Source: Gordonia desulfuricans NBRC 100010 (GTDB lineage Bacteria; Actinomycetota; Actinomycetes; Mycobacteriales; Mycobacteriaceae). Taken from it: 55,527 bases of DNA. The notes beneath the pieces are model-generated. The model had not been told where the DNA came from. It made no database searches and saw only the letters and a program-made list of their open reading frames with translations. Below, piece by piece: positions 9,400 through 19,842 of this stretch. Numbering within the stretch: the stretch's first letter is position 1; each line of letters begins with the position of its first letter. Made by a program: the position numbers and the translations under genes. The stretch is taken from assembly GCF_001485495.1 (NCBI RefSeq), contig NZ_BCNF01000064.1, forward strand, positions 1-55,527, given 5' to 3'.

Positions 9400-9804
9400 G
9401 TGACAGAGACCAACGTGCCGCAGGAACTCACCTACACCCCCGAACACGAGTGGATCACCCGCACCTCGCCGACCACGGTGCGGGTGGGTATCACCGACTT
9501 CGCCCAGGACGCGCTGGGCGACGTCGTGTTCGTCCAGCTGCCCGAGGTGGGTACCGAGGTCGAGGCCGGAGAGTCCTTCGCCGAGGTGGAGTCCACAAAG
9601 AGCGTCTCCGACATCTTCGGGCCGCTCAACGGGACCATCTCGGCGGTCAACGACGAACTGGAATCGACCCCCGATCTGGTCAACTCGGAGCCCTACGGAG
9701 CCGGCTGGCTCGTCGAGATCTCGGTGGACGAGGCGAGTGCCCTCGACTCCGAACTCGCCGATCTGCTCGACGCCGACGGATACCGACAGGTCATCGAGGG
9801 CTGA
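9400..9804 (+). CDS. gcvH: Glycine cleavage system H protein
   Basis: Lipoyl carrier of the glycine cleavage system: it shuttles the aminomethyl group between P (GcvP), T and L proteins. The 134-residue sequence has TYTPEHEWI near the N-terminus. The lipoylation loop is ESTKSVSDIFGP with the attachment lysine at Lys67, and the C-terminal part NSEPYGAGWL is typical of the family. The start is a GTG at 9400 with AGAAAGGGG about 8 bases upstream. The gap to pgsA2 is only 48 bases. In M. tuberculosis three genes (Rv1823-Rv1825) lie at this point; they are absent here. gcvP is 3.4 kb downstream; gcvT and a dedicated lipoamide dehydrogenase are not in the window. Confidence 0.97.
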   Translation: MTETNVPQELTYTPEHEWITRTSPTTVRVGITDFAQDALGDVVFVQLPEVGTEVEAGESFAEVESTKSVSDIFGPLNGTISAVNDELESTPDLVNSEPYGAGWLVEISVDEASALDSELADLLDADGYRQVIEG

Positions 9805-10083
9805 CCGGCTCCGGCGTCTCACGGCACAACCACAATCGGCCCCCAACGCGGGTGGCGACACGGACCGGACGGTTATGATCAGGGGCGTGTCATCGTCGAG
9901 TCTTCCCCGCAGGGAACGACCCGACGATCGGTAGGTTGGATCGTGAGCGGCGGCGCGGGGTCTCCATGCGAAACCCGGTGGCGTTGAGTCGGCTCCGACG
10001 CACTACCCCAACGGACCGCACGGTCGCGACCGTGGGGGACCCGTGCACCACGACAGAGCACTGCGGACGACGAAGGAGAGATA
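9805..10083 (+). other. Intergenic region upstream of garA
   Basis: About 280 bases without a gene. A -10-like hexamer TATGAT at 9874-9879 is the best promoter candidate for garA, but no convincing -35 lies 16-19 bases before it. GAAGGAGAG just before the GTG at 10084 is a strong ribosome site. No riboswitch or long hairpin is seen. A small open frame at 9936-10142 has no recognisable protein and overlaps garA. Confidence 0.45.
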
Positions 10084-10524
10084 GTGAGCGACAACGACAA
10101 GGACTTCGAGGCGCCGGTGGAGACGACATCGGTCTTCCGTGAAGAGTTCATCAACGAACTCGACGCGGGTGCGGCGACCTCGAGTGAGCCTGCCGACACC
10201 GGGGTCGAGCGACTCTCGCCCGGAACGGCATTGCTTGTCGTCAAGCGTGGCCCGAACGCCGGTTCGCGATTCCTGCTCGACCAGCCGACCACCTCCGCCG
10301 GTCGGCACCCCGACAGCGACATCTTCCTCGACGATGTCACCGTCAGCCGTCGGCACGCCGAGTTCCGGGTCGCCGACAACCAGTTCCAGGTGGTCGACGT
10401 GGGCAGCCTCAACGGCACCTACGTCAACCGTGAACCGGTCGACACCGCCCAACTCAGCAACGGCGACGAGGTCCAGATCGGCAAGTTCCGACTGGTGTTC
10501 CTCAGCGGTCCCTCGGGTTCCTGA
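10084..10524 (+). CDS. garA: FHA-domain regulator GarA
   Basis: Small soluble FHA protein (146 residues) that in mycobacteria and corynebacteria (as OdhI) binds and controls 2-oxoglutarate dehydrogenase and glutamate enzymes. It is switched off when Ser/Thr kinases (PknB, PknG) phosphorylate its N-terminal threonines. The conserved phospho-site ETTSVFREEF is present with Thr14 and Thr15. The FHA domain (about 48-138) has the phosphothreonine-binding set: GRHPDSDIFLDD (Arg74), VSRRHAEF (Ser88/His91 region) and SLNGTYVN (Asn110). The GTG start at 10084 follows GAAGGAGAG. The position after gcvH and before ftsR is the same as Rv1827. Neither kinase is in the window. Confidence 0.96.
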   Translation: MSDNDKDFEAPVETTSVFREEFINELDAGAATSSEPADTGVERLSPGTALLVVKRGPNAGSRFLLDQPTTSAGRHPDSDIFLDDVTVSRRHAEFRVADNQFQVVDVGSLNGTYVNREPVDTAQLSNGDEVQIGKFRLVFLSGPSGS

Positions 10525-10529
10525 CGAAC

Positions 10530-11255
10530 GTGCCGGCAACCGCAGCGGGACAGCGCGGCGAGGGATCGATGTCGATCGGGTCGGTCCTCGCGTTGCTGCG
10601 CGAGGAGTTCCCCGACGTCACGATCTCCAAGATCCGATTCCTCGAAGCCGAAGGCCTGATCAGTCCTGAACGGGCCCCTTCGGGTTATCGGCGGTTCAGC
10701 ACCGCCGACTGTGAGCGATTGCGTTTCGTGCTGACCGCACAACGCGACCGTTACCTCCCGCTGAAGGTCATCAAAGAACAACTCGACGCCATCGACGAGG
10801 GGACCGGGGCAACGTCCTCGGGCAACACCCGGCTCCTCTCGTCGGCACGCGGCACGGTGGCCCCGGCCACCGACTTCGGAACCCGAGGAGACCGTGTGTC
10901 CCGCGAATCGCTGATCGACCGCACCGGGGTGGAGGCGGCGTTCGTCACCGAGTTGCAGCGCAACGGCCTGCTCACCCCGGGGCCGGCAGGCTTCTTCGAC
11001 GAAGACGCCATCCGGCTCGTCGAGGCCGCCGCGGCACTGGCCGCCTACGGTCTGGAGACCCGGCACCTGCGGGCGTTCAAGGTGTCCGCCGACCGTGAGG
11101 CGGGTCTGGTCGCACAGATCGCCAGTCCCATCGCCAAGGGACGTGGCACCGGCGCCCGCGACCGCGCCGAAGAACTCGTCCGGGAGATCGCCGCACTGTC
11201 GGTGACCCTGCACACCCAGCTCGTCAAGGCCGCCGTCCGCGACGTCCTCGATTGA
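10530..11255 (+). CDS. ftsR: MerR-family regulator FtsR (Rv1828-like)
   Basis: DNA-binding protein of 241 residues with an N-terminal MerR winged helix-turn-helix (about 14-85: SIGSVLALLREEFPDVTISKI, then RFLEAEGLISPERAPSGYRRF). A C-terminal helical effector/dimer domain follows, containing GFFDEDAIRLVEAAAAL and the ARDRAEELVREIAAL stretch. It matches Rv1828 of M. tuberculosis and FtsR of Corynebacterium, which activates ftsZ. It starts 5 bases after the garA stop with a GTG, so it is probably in the same operon. An internal ATG at 10569, preceded by GAGGGATCG, would remove only 13 non-conserved residues. The ligand, if any, is not known. Confidence 0.88.
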   Translation: MPATAAGQRGEGSMSIGSVLALLREEFPDVTISKIRFLEAEGLISPERAPSGYRRFSTADCERLRFVLTAQRDRYLPLKVIKEQLDAIDEGTGATSSGNTRLLSSARGTVAPATDFGTRGDRVSRESLIDRTGVEAAFVTELQRNGLLTPGPAGFFDEDAIRLVEAAAALAAYGLETRHLRAFKVSADREAGLVAQIASPIAKGRGTGARDRAEELVREIAALSVTLHTQLVKAAVRDVLD

Positions 11256-11340
11256 GTTCGCACGCTCATCACCGCGACCCTTCGCGGTGTAGCGTCGAAT
11301 GCATCCCGACATGATCGTCTGACGTCCCTGGAGGTGCTTG

Positions 11341-11826
11341 ATGAGCGAGATGCGCGTGGTCGGCATTCGGGTCGAACCACCCCAGAGTCAGCCGGTCCTG
11401 CTGCTGCGTGAGGTGGACGGAGCGCGCTACCTGCCGATCTGGATCGGGCAAAGTGAGGCTGCGTCGATCGCCTTGCGGCAGAAGGGGATCGAACCCCCGC
11501 GTCCCCTCACCCACGATCTGATCGTCAACCTGATCGAAGAATTCGGCCAGACCCTCGTCGAGGTCCGCATCGTCGACATGCAAGAGGGCACGTTCTACGC
11601 GGAGATGATCTTCGCCAACGATCTGCGGATCTCGGCACGGCCCTCGGACTCGATCGCCGTCGCCATGCGCGCCGAGGTCCCCATCACCGCCGACGAAGAA
11701 GTCCTCGCCGAGGCCGGTCTGCTCATCCCCGACGAGGAGGAGACCGAGACCCCCGACGAGAAGGAAGACGAAGTCGAGAAGTTCAAGGAATTCCTCGACA
11801 ACGTCTCGCCCGACGATTTCGTGTGA
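11341..11826 (+). CDS. DUF151 / bifunctional nuclease family protein
   Basis: 161-residue protein of the DUF151 family, whose plant members were described as bifunctional nucleases; the role in actinobacteria is not settled. Typical blocks are MRVVGIRVEPPQSQPVLLLRE, LPIWIGQSEAASIAL, THDLIVNLIEEFG and SARPSDSIAVAMR. The C-terminal 35 residues are strongly acidic (DEEETETPDEKEDEVEKF). The ATG at 11341 is preferred over the TTG at 11338 because GGAGG lies 6 bases before the ATG and only 3 before the TTG. Its position between two MerR genes matches Rv1829. The conserved neighbourhood suggests a shared role with the regulators, but this is inference. Confidence 0.9.
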   Translation: MSEMRVVGIRVEPPQSQPVLLLREVDGARYLPIWIGQSEAASIALRQKGIEPPRPLTHDLIVNLIEEFGQTLVEVRIVDMQEGTFYAEMIFANDLRISARPSDSIAVAMRAEVPITADEEVLAEAGLLIPDEEETETPDEKEDEVEKFKEFLDNVSPDDFV

Positions 11827-12158
11827 CGGTCGGTCCCTGCTCGGGGATTCCCTGCTCGGGCCGTCCCTCGTCGCGGCGACGCTCGTGGGCTCGCGGCGAC
11901 GCAGGCTCGCCGCGTCACCCCTCGGTCCGAGCCGGCCGGGTTGATAACGATTCAGCTCCAGCTCAAGTTGAGGTTGAGACTTAGGGTGTGTCGCGTTGAT
12001 CCGACCCCCTCGGCCGAATACCGTCGCAAGCGATCGTCGGCGGACCACCGCGACGACAAGGACATGAACCAGCCCGGGAGCGCGTACCCTTGACCACGGA
12101 CAGTGGCCGACGGATGACGTGCGAGTCGGGTCGGTCAAGAGGTGGCGAGGAGTCTGCA
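11827..12158 (+). promoter_or_regulatory. Intergenic region with MerR-type dyad
   Basis: About 330 bases between the DUF151 gene and the second MerR gene. At 11953-11978 the hexamer CAGCTC occurs twice in tandem, then AA, then GTTGAG twice in tandem. At its centre is CTCAAGTTGAG (11962-11972), a 5-bp inverted repeat around one base, similar in style to MerR-family operators. TTGATAACGATT just upstream is AT-rich for this genome. This is a candidate operator for one of the flanking MerR proteins. The first 100 bases hold imperfect direct repeats (CCCTGCTCGGG twice, CTCGCGGCGACGC twice) without a gene. Confidence 0.45.
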
Positions 12159-12782
12159 GTGGGCGATCAGCCGTTTGACGACGATGCGAAGTCCGAGGAC
12201 CACGACGGACCGCAACGAACGGCGACCCAGGGAACCCTCGAGGAGATCATTCCCGGGCTCTTTCCCAACGACATCGTCCCCGACGAACTCGTCGGGTACC
12301 GCGGGCCCAGCGCCTGCCAGATCGCGGGAATCACCTACCGTCAGCTCGACTACTGGGCCCGCACCTCGCTGGTCGTCCCGTCGATCCGCGGCGCGGCCGG
12401 CTCGGGCAGCCAACGGCTGTACTCCTTCAAGGACATCCTGGTCCTGAAGATCGTCAAGCGCCTGCTCGACACCGGCATCTCGCTGCAGAACATCCGCGTC
12501 GCCGTCGATCACCTGCGCAAGCGCGGCGTCGAGGACCTCGCCCGCATCACCCTGTTCTCCGACGGCACCACCGTCTACGAGTGCACCTCGGCCGAAGAGG
12601 TCGTCGACCTCTTGCAGGGAGGGCAGGGGGTTTTTGGGATAGCGGTCAGCGGAGCGATGCGTGAGCTGACCGGCACGATCTCCGACTTCCCCGGCGAGCG
12701 CGCCGACGGCGGCATCACCGAATCGTCGCCCGAGGACGAGCTCGCCGCCCGCCGCAAGAACCGCACCCGCCGCACCGGCTAG
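12159..12782 (+). CDS. MerR-family regulator (Rv1830-like)
   Basis: 207-residue MerR-type regulator. The HTH lies at about residues 45-115 (GPSACQIAGITYRQLDYWART, SRQ-less wing SGSQRLYSFKDILVLKIVKRL). It is followed by a helix ISLQNIRVAVDHLRKRGVEDL and a C-terminal beta-rich part (ITLFSDGTTVYECTSAEEVVDLL). The tail is basic (AARRKNRTRRTG). The start is a GTG at 12159 with GAGGAG 9 bases upstream; the frame is open from 12090, but the upstream residues look non-coding. It corresponds to Rv1830, reported as a regulator linked to cell division in mycobacteria. It is followed by a small hairpin and then the glycine riboswitch of gcvP. Whether it controls gcvP is unknown. Confidence 0.88.
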   Translation: MGDQPFDDDAKSEDHDGPQRTATQGTLEEIIPGLFPNDIVPDELVGYRGPSACQIAGITYRQLDYWARTSLVVPSIRGAAGSGSQRLYSFKDILVLKIVKRLLDTGISLQNIRVAVDHLRKRGVEDLARITLFSDGTTVYECTSAEEVVDLLQGGQGVFGIAVSGAMRELTGTISDFPGERADGGITESSPEDELAARRKNRTRRTG

Positions 12783-12790
12783 ACACTCGA

Positions 12791-12810
12791 CGACCGGTGC
12801 GCGCCGGTCG
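12791..12810 (+). terminator. Hairpin after the Rv1830-like gene
   Basis: CGACCGG, a six-base loop TGCGCG, then CCGGTCG: a 7-bp perfect GC stem 8 bases after the stop codon. No U-tract follows. A plausible weak terminator separating this gene from the gcvP leader. Confidence 0.45.
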
Positions 12811-12855
12811 CGGTGTAGCGCCGGACACACTCGGTGCCGACGATGACCGGGATCG

Positions 12856-12873
12856 GTCTACCGGACGGTAGAC
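12856..12873. promoter_or_regulatory. 18-bp palindrome overlapping the putative gcvP -10
   Basis: GTCTACCGGACGGTAGAC is a perfect 8-bp inverted repeat with a 2-base centre. It includes most of the -10-like TAGACT at 12869-12874, just upstream of where the glycine riboswitch RNA should begin. Its size and spacing are like TetR-family operators. No TetR gene is nearby, so the protein that binds it is unknown. Confidence 0.55.
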
Positions 12874-12884
12874 TGACCAACGCG

Positions 12885-13128
12885 TCGCTGCACTGCGGGA
12901 GAGCGTCGCCGCCGGGACCCGCGTCCCGGTCGGGCGGCCGCCGAAGGAGCAACACCTCCTCGTCAAACTCTCAGGCACCCAGGACCGTGGTGTCGACGGC
13001 GTCTCTGGAAAGTGACGAGTTACCTCGTCCGCCCACGGTGAAAGGTGCGTGCGTCGCCGACGACACGCGCACCGAATCTCTCAGGCGCCGTTCGGATCGC
13101 GATCCGATGGCATGACAGAGGGGGAGGA
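12885..13128 (+). promoter_or_regulatory. Tandem glycine riboswitch
   Basis: Two glycine aptamers in series in the gcvP leader. Aptamer 1 (about 12890-13015) shows GCGGGAGAG (12895-12903), GCCGCCGAAGGAGCAA (12937-12952), ACTCTCAGGCA (12967-12977) with AGGACCGTG following, and CTCTGG (13003-13008). Aptamer 2 (about 13018-13125) shows CCCACGGTGAAAGG (13032-13045), AATCTCTCAGGCG (13075-13087) and the closing GACAGAGGGGG (13114-13124). These are the conserved glycine-aptamer blocks. Binding of glycine is expected to turn on gcvP so that excess glycine is broken down. After aptamer 2, GATCCGTG (13136-13143) and CACGGATC (13148-13155) can form a hairpin just before the GAGAGG ribosome site. The CGGATC/GATCCG pair inside aptamer 2 (13093-13106) is complementary to the same bases and could compete with that hairpin. 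Confidence 0.93.
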
Positions 13129-13175
13129 CGAGCCCGATCCGTGGATTCACGGATCCTGCGAGAGGTCGCGCCCCC

Positions 13176-16094
<2,919 letters not shown>

Positions 16095-16151
16095 CCGTGC
16101 ACCACGGTCACCTCAGCACGAGTGTGACGTCGGCATGAGCCGTCGGTGAGA

Positions 16152-16189
16152 CGAGAGTGGCCCCGGGAGGATTCCCGGGGCCACTCTCG
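16152..16189. terminator. 17-bp perfect hairpin between convergent genes
   Basis: CGAGAGTGGCCCCGGGA (16152-16168), loop GGAT, then its exact complement (16173-16189). It lies 57 bases after gcvP and 27 bases before the end of the minus-strand gene. There is no U-tract on either side. Probably a terminator for both strands. Confidence 0.8.
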
Positions 16190-16216
16190 GTCTGTGCGGT
16201 CTGTCGGTCGCCGGGG

Positions 16217-17413
16217 TCAGCTGGTCGGGCCGAACACCAGCCGGTTGATGTCGACGACGGCCGCGGTCTCCGGGCTCGCCATCGGGTTGGGGGTCACCGG
16301 GAACGTCACCGTCGCGGTCTTGGGCGGCATCGGGGCGGCACCGCGGAAGCCGAGCGCGGTCAGGACGGCGAGGTGATCGGGTTCCTCGGCGAACCGGAAG
16401 AAGTCGGCGACGGCGGTGGCCGCGTATTCCGGCACCTGATCGCCGGTGAGCTTCAGGAACGGGTAGTCGGCGAGCGGCGTCGGACCCGAGGGCAGCACCT
16501 CGGCGAGCTTCGCGGTGGTGTCGGCCTTGGTCAGCTGGAACAGGCGCTGCTCGGTGATCGGGACCGCGTGGATGGGCGCCGCCTTGGCGTCGGCGGCGTC
16601 GGCGGCGTCGGCGATCGCGGTGGCCGCCCCGACCGGGGTGCCGTCCGGCGAGCGGGGTGCGGCCTCGGTGAGCGCGCCGATACCCGCGGCGACCCCCTTC
16701 GACGACGCGTCGGCGGCGGTCAGCACACCGGTGGTCCGGGTGATCCGCATCGCGACGGCCTGGGCGGCGAGCGCCGAGGCATCCGATTGCGCGCCGGTGG
16801 GCATCGCCATGCGCAGCGAGCCCCAGCCACGCAGACCGAACTCGGTCAGCGAGTCGTCGCGGCGGGCGAGGGTGGGCAGCTGCGCCCAGTCGAGTTTGCC
16901 GGTGAGCTGCGCACCGAGCTCGGGGGAGGTGGCCAGCACCACCGGTGAGGTGACCAGCGACTCCGGGGTGCCGTCGACGACCGACGGCTTCGCGGTGACC
17001 AGATCGGCCGCCCACACCGACGACTGCGGTATCCACGCCGCCGGATACTGGCCGTTGGCCTGCGGATCCCAGTTGCCGGTGAGGCCGTCGAGGGTGATCT
17101 TGGCGTCACCCGGCCGCACGGCGATCGTGATGCAGTGATCACGAATCACCGGACGGGTCTCGGCGTAGGACTTCGCGATCGCCGAGAGACCCTCGGCGAT
17201 GTCGGGATCGGCGATGATCGCCACCGTGGCGGGACCTTCCACACAGGTGGCGGCCGCGGCGTCGCCCTCCCGGCCGACGTGATCGCCGACCTGGAACCAC
17301 ACCACCACACCGGAGGCGACGAGCAGTACGGCGAGCAGCATGAAGACCAGCCCCCTGCTCACCCCCCGACGGCGAAGTGAATTCTTGCCATCGGCGACGC
17401 GATGATGTGCCAC
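16217..17413 (-). CDS. Rv1836c-like membrane protein, no vWA domain
   Basis: 398 residues. A basic cytoplasmic start (NSLRRRGVSRG) and one membrane helix (about 20-41) are followed by a large extracytoplasmic domain. That domain has the look of an extracellular solute-binding fold: VAIIADPDIAEGLSAIAKSYAE, then WDPQANGQYPAAWIPQSSVWA and TSPVVLATSPELGAQL. It fits the N-terminal part of M. tuberculosis Rv1836c, which lies in the same place beside glcB. Rv1836c, as I recall, is about 677 residues with a C-terminal von Willebrand A domain. Here the protein stops at VFGPTS before any MIDAS-type DxSxS motif. The GTG at 17413 has GGAGGGG upstream. Function unknown; cell-envelope location inferred. 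Confidence 0.75.
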   Translation of the reverse strand: MAHHRVADGKNSLRRRGVSRGLVFMLLAVLLVASGVVVWFQVGDHVGREGDAAAATCVEGPATVAIIADPDIAEGLSAIAKSYAETRPVIRDHCITIAVRPGDAKITLDGLTGNWDPQANGQYPAAWIPQSSVWAADLVTAKPSVVDGTPESLVTSPVVLATSPELGAQLTGKLDWAQLPTLARRDDSLTEFGLRGWGSLRMAMPTGAQSDASALAAQAVAMRITRTTGVLTAADASSKGVAAGIGALTEAAPRSPDGTPVGAATAIADAADAADAKAAPIHAVPITEQRLFQLTKADTTAKLAEVLPSGPTPLADYPFLKLTGDQVPEYAATAVADFFRFAEEPDHLAVLTALGFRGAAPMPPKTATVTFPVTPNPMASPETAAVVDINRLVFGPTS

Positions 17414-17443
17414 CCCGGCCCCTCCGTTAGCGTGCGGTTACAC

Positions 17444-17494
17444 ACGATCGCCGGTCCGTGCCCGGGCGGTACCCGGGCACGGACCGGCGATCGT
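17444..17494. terminator. 23-bp perfect hairpin after glcB
   Basis: Arms at 17444-17466 and 17472-17494 are exact complements around the loop CGGTA. The hairpin starts 4 bases beyond the glcB stop codon on the minus strand and lies upstream of the GTG at 17413. No U-tract. It should separate glcB from the Rv1836c-like gene, or act as an attenuator in that gene's leader. Confidence 0.8.
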
Positions 17495-17498
17495 CACC

Positions 17499-19721
17499 TC
17501 ATGCCTGGGCCGCGGCCTTGAACTCGCGGCGACGACGATGAAGGATCGGCTCAGTGTAACCACTGGGCTGGGTGGTCCCGTTCAGGATGAGCTCCTTGGC
17601 GGCCTGCCACGCGATGTTGGTGTCGAAATCGGGGGCCATCGGCCGGTAGCCGGCGTCGTCGGCGTTCTGCCGGTCGACCACCGGTGCCATCCGCTTGAGC
17701 GCCTCGACCACCTGGTCCTCGGTGACGATGCCGTGGCGGATCCAGTTGGCCAGCAACTGGCTCGAGATCCGCAGGGTGGCCCGGTCCTCCATCAGCGCGA
17801 TGTCGTGGATGTCGGGCACCTTGGAGCAGCCGACGCCCTGATCGATCCAGCGCACCACATAGCCGAGGATCGACTGGCAGTTGTTGTCCAGTTCCTCCTG
17901 CTTCTCGGCGTCGGACCAGTTGGTCGATGCGGCCAGCGGGATGGTCAGGATGTCGTCGACCGACGCGGGATTGCGCTTGGCGATCTCGTCCTGACGCTCG
18001 AACACGTCCACCAGGTGGTAGTGCATGGCGTGCAGGGTGGCGGCGGTCGGCGACGGCACCCACGCGGTGGTGGCGCCGGCGCGCGGCTGACCGATCTTCT
18101 GCTCGACCATGTCGGCCATGAGGTCGGTCATCGCCCACATGCCCTTACCGATCTGCGCCTTGTGCTGCAGACCGGCGGCCAGACCGGTGTCGACGTTGAA
18201 GTCCTCGTAGGCCGAGATCCACTTCTGCTGCTTCATCGCGCCCTTGCGACACATCGCGCCGGCCTCCATGGAGGTGTGGATCTCGTCGCCGGTGCGGTCG
18301 AGGAAGCCGGTGTTGATGAACACCACGCGGTCGCTCGCGGACTTGATCGCGGCCTTGAGGTTCACCGTGGTGCGGCGCTCCTCGTCCATGATGCCCACCT
18401 TGAGGGTGTTCTCCGGCAGGCCCAGGACCTGCTCGACCCGGCCGAACAGTTCGGCGGTGAACGCGACCTCGTCGGGGCCGTGCATCTTGGGCTTGACGAT
18501 GTAGATCGAGCCGGTCCGCGAGTTCTGCAGACCCTCCGCGGCGACGCCCAGGCCGGCGGCCTGCGCACCCTCGGCGGCCAGACCGTGCATACCCGCCAGC
18601 GAGGTGACCAGGGCGTCGATGATGCCCTCGGGGATCTCGTTGCCCTCGGCGTCCAGGATGGCCGGGTTGGTCATCAGGTGGCCGACGTTGCGGACGAACA
18701 ACAGCGAGCGGCCGTGCAGGTCGAACTCGGCACCGTCGGCGCCGGTGTAGACGCGGTTGCCGTTCAGCGTGCGGGTGAAGGTCTTGCCGCCCTTGCTGAC
18801 GTCCTCGGCCAGGTCACCCCGGTTCAGGCCCAGCCAGTTGCGGTAGCCGAGCACCTTGTCGTCGGCGTCGACCGCGGCGACCGAGTCCTCGAAGTCCATG
18901 ATCGTGGTGATCGCCGACTCCATCACGACATCCTTGATGCCGGCCGGATCGGTCGACCCGATCGGCGACGACGGGTCGATCTCGATGTCGAGGTAGAGGC
19001 CGTTGTGGCGCAACAGCACCGAGCTCGGCGACGCGGCCTCGCCCCGGTAGCCGGCGAACACCGACGGATCGGCGAGGGCCACGGTGGTGCCACCGGTCAC
19101 GCTCACCTGCAGTGCGCCGTCGACGACGGCGAAACCGGTGACGTCGGTGTAGCTACCCGACTCCAGCGGCACGGCCTTGTCGAGGAAGTCCTTCGCGTAG
19201 GCGATCACCTTGTCGCCGCGGACCTTGTTGTACGAGCGGCCCTTCTCGGCGCCGTCGGTCTCGGGGATGACATCGGTGCCGTAGAGGGCGTCGTACAGCG
19301 AGCCCCACCGCGCATTGGAGGCGTTGAGTGCGAAACGCGCATTCAGGATCGGCACCACCAGCTGGGGGCCGGCGGTCTCGGCGATCTCGGAATCGACGTT
19401 CTGGGTGCCGATCTGGAAGTCCTCGGGAACCGGGACGAGGTAACCGATCTCGCCGAGGAAGGCCTTGTACTCGGCGGCGACGGCGGGATCGCCGAAATCG
19501 GCGCCGTCATGGGCACGGTGCCAGTCGTCGATCTTGGCCTGGAGTTCGTCGCGGACGGCCAGCAGTGCCTTGTTCTTGGGGGCCAGGTCCTTGATGACGG
19601 CGGCGGCACCCGACCAGAAGGCATCCTTGTCTACACCGGTGCCGGGCAGCGCCTCGTCGTTGATGAAGTCGTAGAGCACGGTGGCGATCTGCAAGCCGTC
19701 GACGGTGATCCGGTCGGACAT
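17499..19721 (-). CDS. glcB: Malate synthase G
   Basis: 740-residue malate synthase of the monomeric G type, which condenses glyoxylate and acetyl-CoA to malate in the glyoxylate bypass. The start [19 protein letters not shown] at 19721 is preceded by GAAAGG; the frame runs further upstream to 20087, but that part would overlap the neighbour and has no homology I recognise. Diagnostic segments are [22 protein letters not shown], then [50 protein letters not shown] (acidic metal-site region) and [21 protein letters not shown]. The length matches M. tuberculosis GlcB (Rv1837c). A possible -10 TAACAT lies on the minus strand at 19817-19822. Flanked by a 23-bp hairpin downstream. Confidence 0.97.
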   Translation of the reverse strand: MSDRITVDGLQIATVLYDFINDEALPGTGVDKDAFWSGAAAVIKDLAPKNKALLAVRDELQAKIDDWHRAHDGADFGDPAVAAEYKAFLGEIGYLVPVPEDFQIGTQNVDSEIAETAGPQLVVPILNARFALNASNARWGSLYDALYGTDVIPETDGAEKGRSYNKVRGDKVIAYAKDFLDKAVPLESGSYTDVTGFAVVDGALQVSVTGGTTVALADPSVFAGYRGEAASPSSVLLRHNGLYLDIEIDPSSPIGSTDPAGIKDVVMESAITTIMDFEDSVAAVDADDKVLGYRNWLGLNRGDLAEDVSKGGKTFTRTLNGNRVYTGADGAEFDLHGRSLLFVRNVGHLMTNPAILDAEGNEIPEGIIDALVTSLAGMHGLAAEGAQAAGLGVAAEGLQNSRTGSIYIVKPKMHGPDEVAFTAELFGRVEQVLGLPENTLKVGIMDEERRTTVNLKAAIKSASDRVVFINTGFLDRTGDEIHTSMEAGAMCRKGAMKQQKWISAYEDFNVDTGLAAGLQHKAQIGKGMWAMTDLMADMVEQKIGQPRAGATTAWVPSPTAATLHAMHYHLVDVFERQDEIAKRNPASVDDILTIPLAASTNWSDAEKQEELDNNCQSILGYVVRWIDQGVGCSKVPDIHDIALMEDRATLRISSQLLANWIRHGIVTEDQVVEALKRMAPVVDRQNADDAGYRPMAPDFDTNIAWQAAKELILNGTTQPSGYTEPILHRRRREFKAAAQA

Positions 19722-19842
19722 GTGAGCCTTTCTACGTGGGTTCGCGGCGCCCGGCGCCCAACCCCGAAGGGCATCGTCGCCGGTCACGGAACCTGTGATG
19801 GGTCTGGCAGCCGTCCATGTTACCCGCCAGGAGGGGTTTCCC

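Noticed and set aside
9936..10142. Small plus-strand frame in front of garA
   Set aside because: It overlaps the garA start in another frame and shows no protein-like conservation or ribosome site.
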